Origin: Bradyrhizobium canariense | GTDB lineage: Bacteria; Pseudomonadota; Alphaproteobacteria; Rhizobiales; Xanthobacteraceae | Direction: 5' to 3' | Length of the DNA stretch: 64,000 bases | Assembly: GCF_900105125.1 (NCBI RefSeq) | Contig: NZ_LT629750.1 | Span: forward strand, 3,782,001 to 3,846,000 | In this document: in pieces, positions 52,688 through 61,834 of the stretch | Layout: every line of letters begins with the position of its first letter | Position numbering within the stretch: position 1 is the first letter of the stretch | Position numbers and translations under genes: made by a program | Notes under the pieces: generated by a model | The model's database searches: none | The model's input: only the letters and a program-made list of their open reading frames with translations | What the model was told of the DNA's origin: nothing

Positions 52688-53974
52688 TCATTTCTCGAAC
52701 GCGTCGTAAATGATCTTCTTCACCGTGGTGTTGACGTGCATGCGCCCGGACGGTGAATCCTGCATCACGACGAAAAACATATCCTCGGCACGGTCGACCA
52801 CGAGGTAGACGCCCGTGGCGCCATCCCACTTGACCTCTCCAAACGAGCCCGGCGGTGGTGGCACTGTAATGCCGGGATCGGTGCGGATACCGAAGCCGTA
52901 GCCAAATCCGAAGCCATCGCCGGGGTAATAGTAATAATTGCGCGCCACGCCCGCCCCCGGACCGACATGATCGGTCGTCATCGCCGCAAAGGTCGCAGGG
53001 CTGAGAAAGGTCTTGCCGTCCAGCGTGCCGCCATTGAGCAGCATCTGCCCATAGCGGGCGAAGTCGGAGATGGTCGAGACCATTCCGCCGCCGCCGGATT
53101 CCCATCGCGTGACATCGAGCGAGTTGCGCTCGACATGCCGGTCTCTGGCCAGCGGCTGGGCGTAACGCGCCCGTTCGGCCGGATCGGTCAGGAAGAACTT
53201 CGTGGTGGTCATGCCGAGCGGATCGAGCAGGTTTGTCTTTTCGAACTGATAGAGCGATTGACCGGAAGCAACCTCGATCACACGGCCGAGAATATCGGTC
53301 GAATGCCCGTAATCCCACAGGGTGCGCGGCTGTTCGGCCAGCGGCACTTTCGCAATCCGCTCCGCGAATCCGGCATTGTCGAAATCGCCGAGATAGATAC
53401 CGTCATAGGCCGCCTTGACGAGACCGTCGCCATAGAAGCCGTAGGTGATGCCGGATGTCTGCAGCAGCAGATCCTCGACATTGATGGGGCGGCGAAGCGG
53501 CACCAGGTCGAGCATCGATCGGCCGGATTCATCTTTCCGCTCGACGCCGACCTTCATATTGGCAAAGGATGAAATGTATTTGCTGACGGGATCGCTAAGC
53601 GAGATCTTGCCCTGGTCCACCAGCATCATCGCCGCGACGCTTGTAATAGTCTTGGTGACCGAATGAATCGGGAAAATCGTATCCGGCGTCACCGGCGTCC
53701 CAGCGTCGACATCACGCTTGCCGAAGCATTTGAAATAGACCGGTTGGCCATGACGCTGGACCAGGACGACGGCGCCGGGAATTCGACCCGCGGCTACTTC
53801 GCCATTGATGAAATCCTCGATCGGCGAAAGCTTTTCAACCGACAACGCAGCCCCGGGCTGCGGCCCGAACAAGACATCAGCCGCCAACAATGGGTCCGTC
53901 GCCAGAACAGAGGCAATTGCCGCACCGAACAACATTGTAGAGGAATGAAATAACACTGACTTTCGCGGAAACAT
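52688..53974 (-). CDS. Exported class C beta-lactamase-like serine hydrolase
   Basis: A 428-residue serine hydrolase of the EstB/DD-peptidase/AmpC-like family. A signal peptide (MLFGAAIASVLATDPLLAAD) precedes SxxK in FPIHSVTKTITS, the Tyr motif in LWDYGHSTDILG, and SGGGGMVSTISDFARYG. The third triad segment reads WDGATG in place of the lactamase KTG. Esterase or peptidase action on cell-envelope or small substrates is more likely than antibiotic hydrolysis. It is co-directional with the acyltransferase downstream. Confidence 0.85.
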   Translation of the reverse strand: MFPRKSVLFHSSTMLFGAAIASVLATDPLLAADVLFGPQPGAALSVEKLSPIEDFINGEVAAGRIPGAVVLVQRHGQPVYFKCFGKRDVDAGTPVTPDTIFPIHSVTKTITSVAAMMLVDQGKISLSDPVSKYISSFANMKVGVERKDESGRSMLDLVPLRRPINVEDLLLQTSGITYGFYGDGLVKAAYDGIYLGDFDNAGFAERIAKVPLAEQPRTLWDYGHSTDILGRVIEVASGQSLYQFEKTNLLDPLGMTTTKFFLTDPAERARYAQPLARDRHVERNSLDVTRWESGGGGMVSTISDFARYGQMLLNGGTLDGKTFLSPATFAAMTTDHVGPGAGVARNYYYYPGDGFGFGYGFGIRTDPGITVPPPPGSFGEVKWDGATGVYLVVDRAEDMFFVVMQDSPSGRMHVNTTVKKIIYDAFEK

Positions 53975-54124
53975 CGGCTTGCCTGATCAATTGATTGAAC
54001 GAAACGACGTTATTGCATTGCTTCCCGCCGATCCAGATGGCGGACCGCGCGAAATCCCTGCTCCGTTATTCCGGATGGCGCGCCGGCGATGCCAACGTAT
54101 CGCACCGGAATGACAGTCTTTGCC

Positions 54125-55036
54125 TCAGGAATAGGGATTGATCAGCTTCTGTTGCTCGGCGCTGTGCTGCGCGAGAAGATCGATAAAGGTTCTGACCTTC
54201 ACCGATAAATGGTGACGATGCGGATAAACTGCATTCATCGACAATTCGACAGGTCGATATTCGGACAACAGGCGAACCAGCCGGCCGGATTCGAGATCGT
54301 CATGGACCAAAAATCCTGCCGCGAGGCAAATGCCTATTCCCTGCAGCGCCGCTGTCCGTAGCGTCTCGCCGCTGTTGGTGATCAGATTGCCTGATATCCG
54401 CACCGAAGCCGGCATGCCCTTGCGATCCGTGAAACGCCACTCATCCTCATACGGATACATGGCGTGGCGGACGCAATTATGCCCCGAAAGTTCGGAGAGC
54501 TGCTGGGGCCGCCCGTGCTTTTCGAGATAGCCGTGCGAGCAACATAACACGTGCCGCCAGGTCGCGAGGCTGCGGACGATCAGGCTTGAATCGGGTGGCG
54601 GCGTGAGCCGGATTGCGATGTCAAAACCTTCGTCGATCAGATCGATGTTTCGTTCGCCCATCGTCAGATCCACCTTGGCCTCGGGATAGGAGCTGAGAAA
54701 TCCGGCGACGACCGGCGAGATGAACGGAACGATGTGGGTCGCGGTGTAGATGCGTAACGTTCCACGCGGTGTAGATTGCAAGGCGCCTGCGATGTCATCC
54801 GCTTGTTCGATATCGGCGAGGATCTGCGTGCAGCGATCATAATAGGCCTTGCCGACCTCGGTCAGGCTGACCTTGCGCGTCGTGCGATGGAGAAGCCGCG
54901 CGCCGAGGCGATCTTCGAGGGCCTGCACGTGATTGCTGACCATCGTCGTCGACATATTGAGGCGGCGGCCGGCGGCTGAAAAACCGCCACTATCCACAAC
55001 CCGGACGAACGCCGTCAGACTGGTCAGCCGATCCAT
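54125..55036 (-). CDS. LysR family transcriptional regulator
   Basis: A 303-residue LysR protein of the CrgA/AaeR type. The DNA-binding domain (residues about 3-60) contains TAFVRVVDSGGFSAAGRRL and STTMVSNHVQALEDRLGARLL. The effector domain has GTLRIYTATHIVPFISPVV, DEGFDIAIRLTPPPDSSLIVRSL. It is divergent from the HlyD/DHA2 efflux genes with 136 bases between start codons and is the obvious candidate regulator of them. The inducer is probably a pump substrate or aromatic acid. Confidence 0.9.
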   Translation of the reverse strand: MDRLTSLTAFVRVVDSGGFSAAGRRLNMSTTMVSNHVQALEDRLGARLLHRTTRKVSLTEVGKAYYDRCTQILADIEQADDIAGALQSTPRGTLRIYTATHIVPFISPVVAGFLSSYPEAKVDLTMGERNIDLIDEGFDIAIRLTPPPDSSLIVRSLATWRHVLCCSHGYLEKHGRPQQLSELSGHNCVRHAMYPYEDEWRFTDRKGMPASVRISGNLITNSGETLRTAALQGIGICLAAGFLVHDDLESGRLVRLLSEYRPVELSMNAVYPHRHHLSVKVRTFIDLLAQHSAEQQKLINPYS

Positions 55037-55046
55037 CCACGCCTCC

Positions 55047-55098
55047 GATTATCCGCCCTTACTGGATAATCCTTCCATTTTTTACCGGATTATCAGAT
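55047..55098. promoter_or_regulatory. LysR operator with repeated GATTATC half-sites
   Basis: GATTATCC (55047-55054) and GGATAATC (55064-55071) form an inverted repeat with 9 bases between, and a further GGATTATC lies at 55087-55094. From 55062 on, 37 bases are about 84% identical to 56368-56404 in front of the DHA2 gene. This fits activation of both genes by the same LysR protein. Confidence 0.7.
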
Positions 55099-55172
55099 CC
55101 ACCGCGACATTGCACCTTGTGAGCGCAGTACAGCGCCCTCGGATGAAGGACGCCTATTTGGCAGAGGATGTC

Positions 55173-56330
55173 ATGACGGACCTTTCTTATATATCTGATT
55201 CAAAAGCAAAAATTAGCCTTGGTCCGTCACGGCAGGCGATCAAGCGGGCCGCCTTGGCATTGATGCTGGCCCTCGGCGTCGCCGGCGCCGCCGACTTCGG
55301 CCATTACTATCTGACCACGGGGCGGTACCTGGAATCGACCGACGATGCCTACGTCAAGGCGGACTCGACGATCGTCGCGCCGAAAGTCTCCGGTTATCTC
55401 GCCGAAGTGCTGGTGGGCGACAACGAGCCGGTCAAAGCCAGACAATTGCTGGCGCGGATCGACGATCGCGATTTCCGGACCGCGCTCGATCAGGCCCAGG
55501 CCGATGTCGCGGGCTCTGAGGCTGCGGTGCGTAACCTCGACGCCCAGATCGGCCTGCAGCAGCCGGTCATTGAACAAGGCAGTGCGGATGTTGCTGCCGC
55601 CGAAGCGAATCTGAAATTCGCGCGGGAAGAACAGGCCCGCTACGACGACCTGATGAAGTCCGGCTCCGGAACGGTGCAGCGTGCCCAGCAGACCGATGCG
55701 GCGCTGCGGGAAAAAACCGCGCAATTGCAGCACGGCAAATCCGGCCTGCTTGCGGCGCGGCGCCGGATCGATGTTCTCACCACCGAGCGCGCCAAGGCCG
55801 TGGCGCAACTCGACCACGCCCGCGCGGTCGAACAACAGGCCGCGTTGAATCTGTCCTATACGCAAATCATTGCGCCGGTCGACGGCACCGTCGGGGCGCG
55901 CTCGCTGCGGGTCGGTCAATTCGTGCAGGCCGGCACGCAGCTGATGGCGGTCGTTCCGCTCGATGCGGTCTATGTGGTGGCGAACTTCAAGGAAACCCAG
56001 CTCACACATGTCCGTAACGGTCAGCCGGTCGAAGTCGAGATCGACAGCTTCCATGGCACCAAGCTCAAGGGCCATGTCGATAGCCTGTCGCCGGCAAGCG
56101 GCCTGGAATTCGCGCTGCTGCCGCCCGACAACGCGACCGGCAATTTCACCAAGATCGTGCAGCGCGTCCCCGTGAAGATCGTGCTCGACGACCACAGCCT
56201 GACCGGCCTGCTTCGCCCGGGCATGTCGGCCGAGCCGACGGTGGACACCAAGGCGACCGTGGTCGCCGAGCGGGAAACGAACAAGCGGCTCGCATCAAAC
56301 CCGGCCGTGATGCGTCCCAACGGCAGTTGA
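55173..56330 (+). CDS. HlyD/EmrA-type membrane fusion protein
   Basis: A 385-residue membrane fusion protein. One N-terminal membrane anchor (AALALMLALGVAGAADFGHYY) is followed by TDDAYVKADSTIVAPKVSGYLAEVLVGDNEPVK (lipoyl half-motif), a coiled-coil hairpin (about residues 110-245), the second lipoyl half in IIAPVDGTVGARSLRVGQFV, and a beta-barrel. It links an inner-membrane pump to an outer-membrane channel and pairs with the DHA2 transporter next to it. The AGAGG site supports ATG 55173. A hairpin lies after its stop. Confidence 0.9.
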   Translation: MTDLSYISDSKAKISLGPSRQAIKRAALALMLALGVAGAADFGHYYLTTGRYLESTDDAYVKADSTIVAPKVSGYLAEVLVGDNEPVKARQLLARIDDRDFRTALDQAQADVAGSEAAVRNLDAQIGLQQPVIEQGSADVAAAEANLKFAREEQARYDDLMKSGSGTVQRAQQTDAALREKTAQLQHGKSGLLAARRRIDVLTTERAKAVAQLDHARAVEQQAALNLSYTQIIAPVDGTVGARSLRVGQFVQAGTQLMAVVPLDAVYVVANFKETQLTHVRNGQPVEVEIDSFHGTKLKGHVDSLSPASGLEFALLPPDNATGNFTKIVQRVPVKIVLDDHSLTGLLRPGMSAEPTVDTKATVVAERETNKRLASNPAVMRPNGS

Positions 56331-56343
56331 GGCCGCACGCGTT

Positions 56344-56371
56344 CCAGCAGGGCATCATCAAGCCCTGCTGG
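56344..56371 (+). terminator. Hairpin between the two pump genes
   Basis: CCAGCAGGGC (56344-56353) and GCCCTGCTGG (56362-56371) form a perfect 10-base stem with an 8-base loop just after the HlyD gene. There is no T-tract. It could partly end transcription before the second LysR-box copy, or stabilise the upstream mRNA. Confidence 0.6.
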
Positions 56372-56404
56372 ATAATCCTTCCGCTTTTTGGCCGATTATC
56401 TGAT
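56368..56404 (+). promoter_or_regulatory. Second copy of the LysR-box element, before the DHA2 gene
   Basis: It has 31 of 37 bases matching 55062-55098, including GGATAATCC and GATTATC half-sites in the same order and spacing. It lies 45-81 bases before the start codon of the transporter gene, the right distance for an activator site. Confidence 0.7.
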
Positions 56405-56448
56405 TTCTCCGCCCAATGCATTCTGCCTCTGTAACCAGGAGGACCGCC

Positions 56449-58083
56449 ATGACCACACTCCCGACCACCATCGACGCCGGATCCGCCAGCCTGAGCGGCA
56501 ATCGTGCCCGCACAGTCGCAGCACCCGACAAGCCGGCTCCGGCGGTTTCCGCGAAGACCTGGGTTGCGGTGTTCGGCGCGACACTCGGCGCCTTCATGGC
56601 GGTGCTCAACATCCAGATCGTCAATGCTTCGCTGGCGGACATTCAGGGCGCGATCGGCGCCGGCATCGACGACGGCGGCTGGATTTCGACTTCCTATCTG
56701 ATCGCCGAGATCATCGTGATCCCGCTGAGCGGCTGGCTCGCGCAGGTGTTCTCGATCCGAATCTATCTTTTGACCAACGCCATCCTGTTTCTGGTGTTTT
56801 CGGCCGCCTGTGCGTTGGCGCAGGACCTGCCGCAAATGATCGTGCTGCGTGCGATCCAGGGCTTCACCGGCGGTGTGCTGATCCCGATGGCTTTTACGCT
56901 GATCATCACGCTGCTGCCGAAGGCCAAGCAGTCTGTCGGTCTCGCGTTGTTCGCGGTATCAGCCACCTTCGCGCCCGCGATCGGCCCGACCATCGGCGGC
57001 TATCTCACCGAGAACTGGGGCTGGCAGTACATCTTCTATGTCAATCTGGCGCCGGGCGCGCTGATGGTCGGCATGCTGTGGTTCTCGCTGGAATCAAAGC
57101 CGATGAAGCTCTCGCTGCTGCGCGAGGGTGACTGGCAGGGCATCGTCACCATGGCGATCGGTTTGGCCGCGCTGCAGACCGTGCTCGAGGAAGGCAACAA
57201 GGACGACTGGTTCGGATCGCCCTTCATCGTCCGCCTGTCGGTAATCGCTGTCATTGCGTTGGCCCTGTTCTTCTGGATCGAACTGACCAGCAAGAAGCCG
57301 CTGTTGAATCTGCGGCTGCTCGCGCGCCGCAATTTCGGCTTCGGCGTGCTGGCCAACTTCCTGATGGGCGTCGCTTTATACGGATCGGTTTTCATCCTGC
57401 CGCAATATCTGTCGCGCATTCAGGGCTACAATTCCGAGCAGATCGGCATGGTGTTGGCCTGGACCGGACTGCCGCAACTCGTCCTGATTCCGCTGGTGCC
57501 GCGGCTGATGAGGCGCTTCGACCCTCGCCTCGTCATCGGCATCGGCTTCGCGCTGTTCGCCGCCAGCAATTTCATGAACATCTACATGACAACGGATTAC
57601 GGCTCCGATCAGTTGTTCTGGCCCAATGTTGTCCGCGCCGTCGGTCAGGCGTTGGCATTCGCGCCGCTCTCCGCTGTCGCCACCTCCGGCATCGAGGCCG
57701 AGAACGCTGGTTCCGCTTCGGGCCTGTTCAACATGATGCGGAACCTGGGCGGCGCCGTCGGCATTGCGGTCTTGCAGACACTGCTTACCAAGCGGGAACA
57801 ATATCATTCCAACGTGCTGATGCAGTCGGTCTCGCTGTTCGAGCAGGCGACCCGTACGCGGATCGAACAGCTCACGCAATATTTTATCAATCATGGAGTC
57901 GCCGATCACGCGGCAGCTACGCATCGCGCCATCGTCGCCATCGGTCAGGTCGTGCAGAAGCAGGCTTTCATCCTGGCCTTCAGCGATACCTTCTATCTGC
58001 TCGGCGCTGCACTCATTGTCGCACTGATTGCAACCCTGCTCCTGAAAAAGCCCGACCATCTTGAAAGTGGCGGCGCACACTAA
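56449..58083 (+). CDS. MFS multidrug transporter, DHA2 (EmrB/QacA) family
   Basis: A 544-residue, 14-helix drug:proton antiporter. Motifs include NIQIVNASLADIQGAIGAGIDDGGWISTSYLIAE, QGFTGGVLIPMAFTL (motif C-like), SATFAPAIGPTIGGYLTENWGWQYIFYVN, and FNMMRNLGGAVGIAVLQTLL. It pairs with the HlyD-type protein to form an EmrAB-like pump. A GGAGGACC site fixes ATG 56449. A copy of the LysR-box element lies in its own upstream region, so it may be transcribed from a second promoter. The AhpD-like gene follows 35 bases on. Confidence 0.92.
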   Translation: MTTLPTTIDAGSASLSGNRARTVAAPDKPAPAVSAKTWVAVFGATLGAFMAVLNIQIVNASLADIQGAIGAGIDDGGWISTSYLIAEIIVIPLSGWLAQVFSIRIYLLTNAILFLVFSAACALAQDLPQMIVLRAIQGFTGGVLIPMAFTLIITLLPKAKQSVGLALFAVSATFAPAIGPTIGGYLTENWGWQYIFYVNLAPGALMVGMLWFSLESKPMKLSLLREGDWQGIVTMAIGLAALQTVLEEGNKDDWFGSPFIVRLSVIAVIALALFFWIELTSKKPLLNLRLLARRNFGFGVLANFLMGVALYGSVFILPQYLSRIQGYNSEQIGMVLAWTGLPQLVLIPLVPRLMRRFDPRLVIGIGFALFAASNFMNIYMTTDYGSDQLFWPNVVRAVGQALAFAPLSAVATSGIEAENAGSASGLFNMMRNLGGAVGIAVLQTLLTKREQYHSNVLMQSVSLFEQATRTRIEQLTQYFINHGVADHAAATHRAIVAIGQVVQKQAFILAFSDTFYLLGAALIVALIATLLLKKPDHLESGGAH

Positions 58084-58118
58084 ATATTCCGCAAACAGCA
58101 ACTCGAAGGAGAACAGCG

Positions 58119-58580
58119 ATGAAACCCCGAATGAACTTCTTTCAGGCCGCGCCCGACACCATCAAAGCGCTCAACGCGCTGGAGACCCAGGTCAAGAGCA
58201 GCGGCCTCGAACAATCCCTGATCGAACTGGTGAAGACGCGCGCATCGCAAATCAACGGCTGCGCGTTCTGCATCAACATGCACACCGAGGACGCCCGCAA
58301 GCACGGCGAAAGCGAAGCGCGGCTATATCTGTTGAATGCCTGGCGGGAAGCGCCTGTTTACACCGACCGCGAACGCGCGGCGCTGGCATGGACCGAGGCG
58401 GTGACGCTGATCTCGGAAACCCACGCGCCGGATGACGTCTATGAGCAGGTACGCGCCCACTTCTCCGAAACGGAGACGGTCAATCTGACCATGTTGATCG
58501 CGACCATCAACGCCTGGAACCGACTGGCGATCAGCTTCCGCTCGGTTCCGCCGGTAAGGGTCAAAGCCAGCGCGGCGTAG
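58119..58580 (+). CDS. Carboxymuconolactone decarboxylase/AhpD family protein
   Basis: A 153-residue AhpD-superfamily protein with the redox motif NGCAFCINMHTEDARKHGE (CxxC plus His) that supports alkylhydroperoxidase-type chemistry. It follows the DHA2 gene closely with a GAAGGAGA site, so it is likely in the efflux operon. It could detoxify a peroxide or lactone related to the pump's substrate. No closer function can be named. Confidence 0.88.
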   Translation: MKPRMNFFQAAPDTIKALNALETQVKSSGLEQSLIELVKTRASQINGCAFCINMHTEDARKHGESEARLYLLNAWREAPVYTDRERAALAWTEAVTLISETHAPDDVYEQVRAHFSETETVNLTMLIATINAWNRLAISFRSVPPVRVKASAA

Positions 58581-58598
58581 TGTTGCCGGCGCGCAAGA

Positions 58599-59459
58599 TC
58601 ACACCGCCGTCGCGCGGGCGAAATCCACATAGATCTCGCGCAACCGGTTGGTCATCGGTCCCGGCTTGCCGTTGGCAACGGTCTTGCCGTCGATGCTGAC
58701 CACCGCCTGCACGAACACGGTCGCACTGGTGGTGAAAGCTTCCTTTGCTGCCAGCGCTTCCTGAACCGAAAACGGCCGTTCCTCGACCCGGAGCTGACGC
58801 TCTTCGGCGAGGGCGACCACCGCCTTGCGGGTGCAACCCGGCAAAATCGCACTCGAATTTTGCCGGGTCACCAGCACATCGTCCTGCGTCAGGATAAAGG
58901 CCGATGACGATCCGCCCTCGGTCACCATGCCTTCCTCGATCATCCAGGCCTCGCCGGCGCCCGCTTCCGCTGCGGCCTGCTTCGCCAGCACCTGCGCCAG
59001 CAGCGCCACGCTCTTGATGTCGCGCCGCTCCCACCGGATGTCAGGCACGGTAATCACGGCAATGCCGGTTTTTGCCGATGGCGCGTTGATGATGTCCTTG
59101 ACCGACGTGAACATGATCAGCGTCGGCTTGACACCGCTTTTCGGGAAAGCGAAATCGCGCCCGCTGTCAGCACCGCGCGTCACCTCCAGATAAACCATGC
59201 CGTTGACGAGGTTGTTGCGCGCGACCAGTTCTTTCTGGATCTCCTGGATGCGATCGGTCGTTTCCGGCAGCGCCAGCGCGATCTCGCCGACCGAGCGTTC
59301 CAGCCGCGCCAAATGCGAGGCGTTGTCGATCAGCTTGCCATCCAGCACGGCAGCGACTTCGTAGATGCCATCGGCGAACAGGAAGCCGCGATCCAGTATG
59401 GACACCTTGGCGTCTGCGAGGGGCAGGAACGAGCCGTTGACGTAAGCGATCTGATCCAA
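58599..59459 (-). CDS. Class IV aminotransferase, D-amino acid transaminase-like
   Basis: A 286-residue PLP enzyme. The opening IAYVNGSFLPLADAKVSILDRGFLFADGIYEV is typical of D-amino acid transaminases. The PLP Lys is in ERRDIKSVALLAQVLAKQ, and EGGSSSAFIL and LPGCTRKAVVALA bind the cofactor phosphate. The length matches the family only if translation starts at the TTG at 59459, which has GGAG 7 bases before it; upstream in-frame ATGs would add unrelated sequence. It likely interconverts D-Ala and D-Glu with 2-oxo acids for wall synthesis or turnover. Confidence 0.88.
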   Translation of the reverse strand: MDQIAYVNGSFLPLADAKVSILDRGFLFADGIYEVAAVLDGKLIDNASHLARLERSVGEIALALPETTDRIQEIQKELVARNNLVNGMVYLEVTRGADSGRDFAFPKSGVKPTLIMFTSVKDIINAPSAKTGIAVITVPDIRWERRDIKSVALLAQVLAKQAAAEAGAGEAWMIEEGMVTEGGSSSAFILTQDDVLVTRQNSSAILPGCTRKAVVALAEERQLRVEERPFSVQEALAAKEAFTTSATVFVQAVVSIDGKTVANGKPGPMTNRLREIYVDFARATAV

Positions 59460-59562
59460 GCGAATTCTCCTATCGGACTGCGACGCAGTTGCGTCGTCTA
59501 GTATAAGGGAATTGTTAGTGAACGATCCATCAAATTGGAATGGCGCTCCGGCGGCTGATGTA

Positions 59563-59645
59563 GCGTCATTCCGGAGCGTTGCGAAGCGACGAATCCGGAA
59601 TCTCGTCATTCCGGGTTCGCGTCTTAGACGCGCCCCGGAATGACG
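59563..59645. repeat. Tandem palindromic repeat, Bradyrhizobium-type
   Basis: Two hairpins stand side by side. ATTCCGGA (59568-59575) pairs with TCCGGAAT (59594-59601), and CATTCCGG (59607-59614) pairs with CCGGAATG (59635-59642), each enclosing a further GCG-rich stem. This is a second repeat family, distinct from 15599-15713. It sits just after the ABC ATPase stop and before the transaminase start. Confidence 0.7.
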
Positions 59646-59652
59646 TCCGGCC

Positions 59653-60384
59653 TCAATGCGAGAGAATCCCGGACAGGAATTTCTGCGCGCGGTCGCTGCG
59701 GGGACTGCCGAAGAAATCGATCTTGAGCGCATCCTCGACGATTTCGCCCTGGTCCATGAAGATGACGCGATGCGCGACCTTGCTCGCAAAACCCATCTCG
59801 TGGGTCACGACCATCATGGTCATGCCCTCGCGGGCGAGATCGACCATCACATCGAGCACTTCGCTGATCATTTCCGGGTCGAGCGCCGAGGTCGGCTCGT
59901 CGAACAGCATGGCGATCGGGTCCATCGCCAGCGCCCGGGCGATCGCTACCCGCTGTTGCTGGCCGCCGGACAATTCGGCTGGATATTTGCGCGCCTGTTC
60001 CTTCAGGCCGACCCGGTCCAACAATTTTGAGGCCTTGGCCACCGCCTCGTCGTGCGACCGCCCCAGCACTTTCTCCTGCGCCAGACACAGATTGTCGATG
60101 ATCCGCAAATGCGGAAACAACTCGAAGTGCTGAAACACCATGCCGACCCGCGCGCGCAACTTCGGCAGATCGGTCCTGGGGTCGTTGACCTTGATCCCGT
60201 CAACGATGATTTCGCCGCTCTGAAACGGCTCCAGCGCGTTGACGCATTTGATCAGCGTCGATTTTCCCGACCCCGACGGGCCGCACACCACGACCACCTC
60301 GCCCCTGGCGACGCCAGTCGAACAATCCTTCAGCGCCTGGAAACTTGGCCCATACCATTTGTCGACGTGACTGATCTCGATCAT
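59653..60384 (-). CDS. gltL: Amino-acid ABC transporter ATP-binding protein
   Basis: A 243-residue ABC ATPase of the GlnQ/GltL type: Walker [11 protein letters not shown]-loop in [13 protein letters not shown], signature [15 protein letters not shown], Walker [13 protein letters not shown] and the switch His in VVTHEMGF. It drives import of acidic amino acids with the two permeases and the binding protein encoded upstream. ATG 60384 follows the permease gene and overlaps none of it. It is the last gene of the four-gene transcript. Confidence 0.92.
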   Translation of the reverse strand: MIEISHVDKWYGPSFQALKDCSTGVARGEVVVVCGPSGSGKSTLIKCVNALEPFQSGEIIVDGIKVNDPRTDLPKLRARVGMVFQHFELFPHLRIIDNLCLAQEKVLGRSHDEAVAKASKLLDRVGLKEQARKYPAELSGGQQQRVAIARALAMDPIAMLFDEPTSALDPEMISEVLDVMVDLAREGMTMMVVTHEMGFASKVAHRVIFMDQGEIVEDALKIDFFGSPRSDRAQKFLSGILSH

Positions 60385-60394
60385 ACAACTCTCG

Positions 60395-61087
60395 CTAGCG
60401 GACAATCGCGATGCGGGCCTGAAGGCGCCGCACGCCAAAGGAGGCAAAGCAGGAAATCACAAAGTAGACCATTGCGGCGAACAGATACATTTCGACCAGC
60501 CGCCCGTCGCGCTCCGCGACCTTGCTCGCAGCGCCCAAAAAGTCGGTGATCGAGACCACGTAGACCAGCGAAGTATCCTGGAACAGCACGATGGTCTGCG
60601 TCAGCAGCACCGGCAACATGTTACGGAACGCCTGCGGCAGCACGACATAGCGCATGGTCTGGCCGTAGGTCAGACCGAGTGCCTGGGCCGCGGCGGGCTG
60701 TCCCTTCGCGATCGACTGGATGCCCGCGCGCATGATTTCGGAAAAATACGCGGCCTCGAACATGATGAAGGTGACGAGCGAGGACGTGAAGGCGCCAACC
60801 GGAACCGGCCGCGACGACCCCGTCAGCCATTGCGCGATATAGGGAACGAGGAAATAGAACCAGAAGATCACCAGCACCAGCGGCAGCGACCGGATGAGAT
60901 CGACATAGAGGCCGGCGATACGGCCGAGCACCCTGAAGTCCGACAGCCGCATCAACGCAATCAGCGTGCCGAACACAAGGCCGCCAACGGCCGAGAGGCC
61001 GGTCAGCATCAACGTAAACGTCATGCCGTCGAGAAACAGATACGCCAGCGAGCGACGGATGACGTCAAAATCGAAATTGGTGAACAT
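60395..61087 (-). CDS. gltK: Glutamate/aspartate ABC transporter permease
   Basis: A 230-residue permease with about five membrane helices and the EAA loop in [39 protein letters not shown]-terminal [21 protein letters not shown] fits HisM/GltK-type permeases. It works with the other permease next to it, with about 9 bases between the genes. Confidence 0.9.
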   Translation of the reverse strand: MFTNFDFDVIRRSLAYLFLDGMTFTLMLTGLSAVGGLVFGTLIALMRLSDFRVLGRIAGLYVDLIRSLPLVLVIFWFYFLVPYIAQWLTGSSRPVPVGAFTSSLVTFIMFEAAYFSEIMRAGIQSIAKGQPAAAQALGLTYGQTMRYVVLPQAFRNMLPVLLTQTIVLFQDTSLVYVVSITDFLGAASKVAERDGRLVEMYLFAAMVYFVISCFASFGVRRLQARIAIVR

Positions 61088-61096
61088 GCGCGCGGC

Positions 61097-61828
61097 TCAC
61101 TTCCCGCTGATGTAACCGGGGACCGCCAATCCGCGCTCGAGCAGGCGCATGGCGATAACGACGACGACATTGATCAGGAGATACAGCGCCGTTGCGGCGG
61201 TGAAGGATTCGAACACCTGAAAGGAAAATTCCTGCATCGACCGTGCCGCGCCGGTCAGTTCGACCAGGCCGATCGTGATCGCCACCGAGGTATTCTTGAT
61301 GGTGTTGAGAAACTCGGAAGTCAGCGGCGGCATGATGATGCGGAACGCCATTGGCAGCAGCACATAGCGATAGGCCTGCGCCGTCGTCAGGCCAAGCGCG
61401 GTGGCGGCGAGCTTTTGTCCGCGCGGCAGCGATCCGATGCCCGCCCTCAATTGCTCGGCGACGCGCGCCGACATGAATAGTCCGATGCCGATCGCCGCCG
61501 TATAGAACGGCGCGTTAGGGAACTGCTTCAGCCAAAGTCCGCCTGCCCGCGGCAACAGCTCCGGCAACACAAAGAACCAGAGAAACAACTGCACCAATAG
61601 CGGCATGTTGCGGAAGAATTCGACATAGACAAAGCCAATCCGAGACGCGGTCTTCGACGGCAAGGTGCGCATGACGCCGACGATCGATCCGAATACGAGC
61701 GCAATGATCCAGGCGCAGATCGCGGTCTCGATCGTCACCACCAGTCCCGACAACAGCATGTGAAGATAGGTGCCGGTCCCATCGGGGGCCGGCTCCCAGA
61801 AAATGCGCCAGTTCCAGTGATAGTTCAC
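61097..61828 (-). CDS. gltJ: Glutamate/aspartate ABC transporter permease
   Basis: A 243-residue permease. The opening MNYHWNWRIFWEPAPDGTGTYLHMLLSGL is typical of GltJ. The EAA loop reads AEQLRAGIGSLPRGQKLAATALGLTTAQAYRYVLLPMAFR. It forms the heterodimeric channel with the second permease. It follows the binding-protein gene by 6 bases. Confidence 0.9.
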   Translation of the reverse strand: MNYHWNWRIFWEPAPDGTGTYLHMLLSGLVVTIETAICAWIIALVFGSIVGVMRTLPSKTASRIGFVYVEFFRNMPLLVQLFLWFFVLPELLPRAGGLWLKQFPNAPFYTAAIGIGLFMSARVAEQLRAGIGSLPRGQKLAATALGLTTAQAYRYVLLPMAFRIIMPPLTSEFLNTIKNTSVAITIGLVELTGAARSMQEFSFQVFESFTAATALYLLINVVVVIAMRLLERGLAVPGYISGK

Positions 61829-61834
61829 GAAGCC

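Noticed and set aside
52688..53974. Antibiotic-resistance beta-lactamase
   Set aside because: The third motif is WDGATG rather than KTG and the protein matches esterase-type class C relatives better.
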